Below are positions 5,722-7,644 of a DNA stretch of 7,644 bases, piece by piece. A program made the position numbers and the translations under genes. This DNA is from Rikenellaceae bacterium. Lineage in GTDB: Bacteria; Bacteroidota; Bacteroidia; Bacteroidales; UBA932. The stretch lies in assembly GCA_900771335.1 (NCBI GenBank), contig CAAGNP010000006.1, positions 1-7,644 of the forward strand. The letters are read 5' to 3'. Within the stretch, counting starts at the first letter, position 1. The number at the start of each line of letters is the position of its first letter. The notes beneath the pieces were generated by a model. It was not told the DNA's origin. It saw only the letters and a list, made by a program, of their open reading frames with translations, and ran no database searches.

Positions 5722-6998
5722 AAAACATCAATGTTTTGGTTCTTGGCTCAGGTGGCCGTGAACATGCCCTTTCATGGAAAATAGCTCAAAGTGAAAAATT
5801 GGGCAAGCTCTATTGTTTGCCCGGAAATCCAGGCACTGCAGCCATAGCAGAGAATATCGCCGGTAGTGCCACAGATTTTGCCAAAGTGAAAGAGGTGGTA
5901 CTGGAGAAGGGTGTGGATCTGGTAGTGGTAGGTCCTGAGGAGCCACTTGTGAAGGGTATTTGTGATTTCTTTGCGGCAGACCAGCAGCTCAAGAGTGTAA
6001 TGTTTATCGGTCCTGACAAATTGGGAGCTACCCTTGAGGGTTCTAAAGATTTTGCCAAAGACTTTATGGTGAAAAATGGTGTCCCAACAGCCAAATATGA
6101 GTCGTTCGGTAAAGGTGATGAGGAGAAGGCCCGTGAATTCATGAAGGGGCTTACACCTCCATATGTTTTGAAGGCCGATGGTCTGGCTGCCGGTAAAGGT
6201 GTACTTATTATAGATGATCTTGATGAGGCTATGGCTTCTCTTTCAGAGATGTTTGACGGTAAATTCGGCGATGCCGGAAATACTGTAGTCATAGAGCAGT
6301 TCCTTAAAGGTATCGAGGCCTCTTGCTTCGTGCTGACCGATGGAAAGGACTATTTGCTGTTGCCTGAGGCTAAAGATTACAAGAGGATTGGCGAGGGTGA
6401 CAAGGGTCTTAATACAGGAGGTATGGGTGCTGTGTCACCGGTCCCTTTCTATACCGAGGAGTTCAAATCGAAAGTGGAAGAGAGAATCGTCAAGCCTACC
6501 ATCAAAGGACTTGCGGAGGCGGGTTCCAAATATTGTGGCTTCATCTTCATCGGTCTTATGAACTGTGGTGGTGACCCATACGTAATCGAATACAATGTGA
6601 GGATGGGTGACCCTGAGACAGAGGCTGTGATGACCCGTATTGACAGTGACTTCTTGGGTCACTTGGTCGCTGCGGCCAAAGGTGAGCTCGCTTCTGAGAA
6701 GATAGTGTACTCACCTAAGACAGCACTCACCTGTGTGCAGGTGTCGGGCGGATATCCAGAGGGGTATGCCAAAGGGTATGAGATCTGCGGTCTTGACCAG
6801 GTAAAGGATGCGATAGTATTCCATGCAGGTACATCTGAGAAAGATGGCAAGGTGGTGACATCCGGAGGGCGTGTTCTGGCTATTACTGCCCTTGGAGAGA
6901 CTATCCCCGCTACACGTGAGAAGCTCTTCGCAGAGGTGGCAAAAGTAACCTACACCGACAAATACTTCCGTAGTGACATCGGTCTGGATGTGATGTAG
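5718..6998 (+). CDS. purD: Phosphoribosylamine--glycine ligase (GAR synthetase)
   Basis: PurD joins phosphoribosylamine and glycine using ATP, giving glycinamide ribonucleotide in step two of de novo purine synthesis, in the cytoplasm. At 426 residues it has the standard single-enzyme length. The N-terminal domain starts with VLGSGGREHAL (8-18), followed by PGNPGT (35-40) and VVGPEEPL (70-77). The ATP-grasp core shows VLKADGLAAGKGV (150-162), EAKDYKRIGEGDKGLNTGGMG (217-237) and EYNVRMGDPETE (291-302), which carries the metal and nucleotide ligands. The end KYFRSDIG is typical. All key motifs are intact. It overlaps the deacetylase stop by 4 bp, so it is cotranscribed and probably translationally coupled. 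No purine riboswitch or operator was recognised upstream. An IS begins 42 bp after the stop codon. Confidence 0.97.
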   Translation: MKNINVLVLGSGGREHALSWKIAQSEKLGKLYCLPGNPGTAAIAENIAGSATDFAKVKEVVLEKGVDLVVVGPEEPLVKGICDFFAADQQLKSVMFIGPDKLGATLEGSKDFAKDFMVKNGVPTAKYESFGKGDEEKAREFMKGLTPPYVLKADGLAAGKGVLIIDDLDEAMASLSEMFDGKFGDAGNTVVIEQFLKGIEASCFVLTDGKDYLLLPEAKDYKRIGEGDKGLNTGGMGAVSPVPFYTEEFKSKVEERIVKPTIKGLAEAGSKYCGFIFIGLMNCGGDPYVIEYNVRMGDPETEAVMTRIDSDFLGHLVAAAKGELASEKIVYSPKTALTCVQVSGGYPEGYAKGYEICGLDQVKDAIVFHAGTSEKDGKVVTSGGRVLAITALGETIPATREKLFAEVAKVTYTDKYFRSDIGLDVM

Positions 6999-7016
6999 AC
7001 AAATGACATAAAATAT

Positions 7017-7030
7017 AAAAGCCCGGCGGG
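7017..7030 (+). terminator. Probable remnant arm of the purD terminator broken by the IS
   Basis: AAAA followed by GCCCGGCGGG begins 18 bp after the purD stop codon, and nine bases later (at 7040) the IS tip starts. A-tract plus GC-rich arm is the expected first half of an intrinsic terminator; the second arm with its T-tract is not found before the IS. The split-terminator reading is inference. Confidence 0.4.
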
Positions 7031-7041
7031 ATGATGAAGTG

Positions 7042-7075
7042 AACCCCAAAAGTTAGACAAAAAACTTTTGGGGTT
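7042..7075 (+). terminator. Leader hairpin in IS tip, copy 2 (terminator-like, next to the orfA start)
   Basis: AACCCCAAAAGTT (7042-7054) pairs perfectly with AACTTTTGGGGTT (7063-7075) over 13 bp around an 8-nt loop. TATTTT follows and then the orfA ATG at 7082. A stem with a following T-rich stretch has the form of an intrinsic terminator, and the stem ends 6 nt before the start codon, where it would obstruct ribosome binding. Relative to the hairpin at 494-527, one G-C pair is exchanged for an A-T pair, so pairing is preserved. Confidence 0.7.
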
Positions 7076-7081
7076 TATTTT

Positions 7082-7606
7082 ATGCGAAAGAAACACGATC
7101 ACCAAGCATTGCTCAAATACATGCAAATGCTTGAAGATGGCTATTCCATCAAGTACATTCACTCTAGGTATGGAATAGCTCATTTACAACTAAAAACGAT
7201 GTGGCTCTTGTACCAGAAAGAAGGGCCAAAAATACTGCATCGCCAACCTAATGTCCGTTCAAATGGCGAGTTCAGGCGCAAAGTAGTATTGGATATTGAA
7301 AATAATGGAATATCTTTGGTGCAGGCCTCGCTAAAGTACGGAGTAAGTGCCACTCGTTTGTCAGTGTGGCTAAAGACTGCACGCGAGCAAGGTGTTGATG
7401 CTCTGTTAACAACCAAGAAACGAGGTCGACCACCAGGTATGGGAAGACCAAAGAAAGTACAAAAACCGGAAACGGAACTTGAACGCCTCCGCAGGGAGGT
7501 GCAGGAACTAAAGACGGAGAATGCGCTGCTAAAAAAAGTGAAAGCCTTAGTCGAGGAGAGAGAAGCCCGTCTGCGCGCGATTGGGCGGGGGCAATCCGAG
7601 AACTAA
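7082..7606 (+). CDS. IS3-family transposase OrfA
   Basis: This 174-residue protein is the DNA-binding part of the transposase; it recognises the IS ends and forms the OrfAB transposase after frameshifting. Two helix-turn-helix-like regions are seen (about 8-50 and 65-108; the second includes ISLVQASLKYGVSATRLSVW). A basic linker with KRGRPPGMGRPKK (113-125, two AT-hook-like GRP cores) follows. Next is a leucine-zipper-like coiled coil, ELERLRREVQELKTENALLKK (about 132-152), which usually mediates multimerisation in this family. The ORF continues past the slippery site as VKALVEEREARL and ends at 7606, overlapping the orfB frame by about 70 nt. The ATG at 7082 follows the leader hairpin by 6 nt. 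No full promoter fits between the IS tip and this start. Confidence 0.93.
   Translation: MRKKHDHQALLKYMQMLEDGYSIKYIHSRYGIAHLQLKTMWLLYQKEGPKILHRQPNVRSNGEFRRKVVLDIENNGISLVQASLKYGVSATRLSVWLKTAREQGVDALLTTKKRGRPPGMGRPKKVQKPETELERLRREVQELKTENALLKKVKALVEEREARLRAIGRGQSEN
7531..7537 (+). promoter_or_regulatory. Slippery heptamer A_AAA_AAA for -1 programmed frameshift
   Basis: In the orfA frame the codons are CTA AAA AAA GTG, giving seven A in the X_XXY_YYZ arrangement. Slipping one base back leads into the frame that encodes AIRELRQEG, the start of OrfB. IS3-family elements commonly make their OrfAB transposase by exactly this shift in A-rich heptamers. The site and the frame relation are visible; its efficiency is not. 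Confidence 0.75.
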
Positions 7607-7644
7607 GGCAAGAAGGACACGATCTGCACTTTATGCTCAGACGC
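7537..7644 (+). CDS. IS3-family transposase OrfB, start only (cut by window edge)
   Basis: Read in the -1 frame relative to orfA, this stretch stays open to the window end (36 codons from the slippery site). It contains WAGAIRELRQEGHDLHFMLRR. The AIRELRQEG...LR pattern is the usual N-terminal region of IS3-family OrfB, ahead of the integrase core. The DDE catalytic residues lie beyond the window. The frame opens after a TGA at 7480-7482. I place the start at the frameshift point because no convincing separate start codon precedes the conserved residues. The product is probably made as an OrfAB fusion. Confidence 0.75.

Larger units (their letters stand above)
7040..7644 (+). mobile_element. 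IS3-family (IS150-like) insertion sequence, left end, copy 2 (partial)
   Basis: The element begins with TGAACCCCAAAAGTTAGACA at 7040 and runs off the right edge. It shows an IS3-family left end, a complete orfA, a slippery site and the start of orfB in the -1 frame. Compared with the element at the left edge, the first 34 bases differ at two positions only, but the OrfA proteins are clearly diverged. The right inverted repeat and the target-site duplication lie outside the window. Nothing in the visible part is broken, so this element may be functional. Confidence 0.88.

Noticed and set aside
1..7644. Composite transposon: two IS elements flanking a cargo of eight genes
   Set aside because: The two OrfA proteins are clearly different, both elements show their left ends inward, and the genes between them are ordinary chromosomal genes such as purD, dtd and deoC. 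Two independent insertions explain the picture better.

Overview
The window looks like a chromosomal segment of a Bacteroidales-type bacterium (phylum Bacteroidota). Three things point there: near-perfect TAnnTTTG promoter elements of the Bacteroidota sigma-factor type, a DUF4296-like lipoprotein (a family typical of this phylum), and start codons without clear Shine-Dalgarno sequences. Assignment below this level is not possible from the sequence alone.

Layout. The centre (about 530-7039) is ordinary chromosomal sequence arranged around one divergent promoter region at about 5043-5109. Leftwards runs a tightly packed six-gene string: DUF4296-like lipoprotein, amidohydrolase, radical SAM protein, D-aminoacyl-tRNA deacylase (dtd), deoxyribose-phosphate aldolase (deoC) and a small outer-membrane beta-barrel protein. 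Gaps are 1-18 bp, with one 26-bp overlap, so it is probably one operon. Rightwards runs a two-gene string: a short NodB-type polysaccharide deacetylase, then purD, coupled by an ATGA overlap. Both edges are the left ends of two different but related IS3-family (IS150-like) insertion sequences. They point outward, and each runs off its edge of the window. There is no gene-free stretch longer than 300 bases.

What works together. dtd recycles tRNA mischarged with D-amino acids or glycine. deoC degrades deoxyribose phosphate from nucleoside salvage, and purD makes GAR in de novo purine synthesis. The amidohydrolase and the radical SAM protein have intact active-site motifs but unknown substrates.

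Most interesting signals. (1) Each IS tip carries a perfect 13-bp hairpin just before orfA. The only two differences between the copies inside it are compensatory (G-C in one, A-T in the other), so the hairpin itself is probably conserved; it could act as a read-in terminator or a translation block. (2) Each IS sits just downstream of a host gene, in the same direction, immediately after an A-tract plus GCC-rich arm that looks like the first half of an intrinsic terminator. The IS may therefore target terminators and replace them with its own hairpin. (3) The two divergent promoters interlock within 37 bp. (4) One IS has an intact A7 slippery site for -1 frameshifting, while the other has a one-base lesion immediately next to the same site. 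I do not see a clearly new defence, CRISPR or biosynthetic system here.
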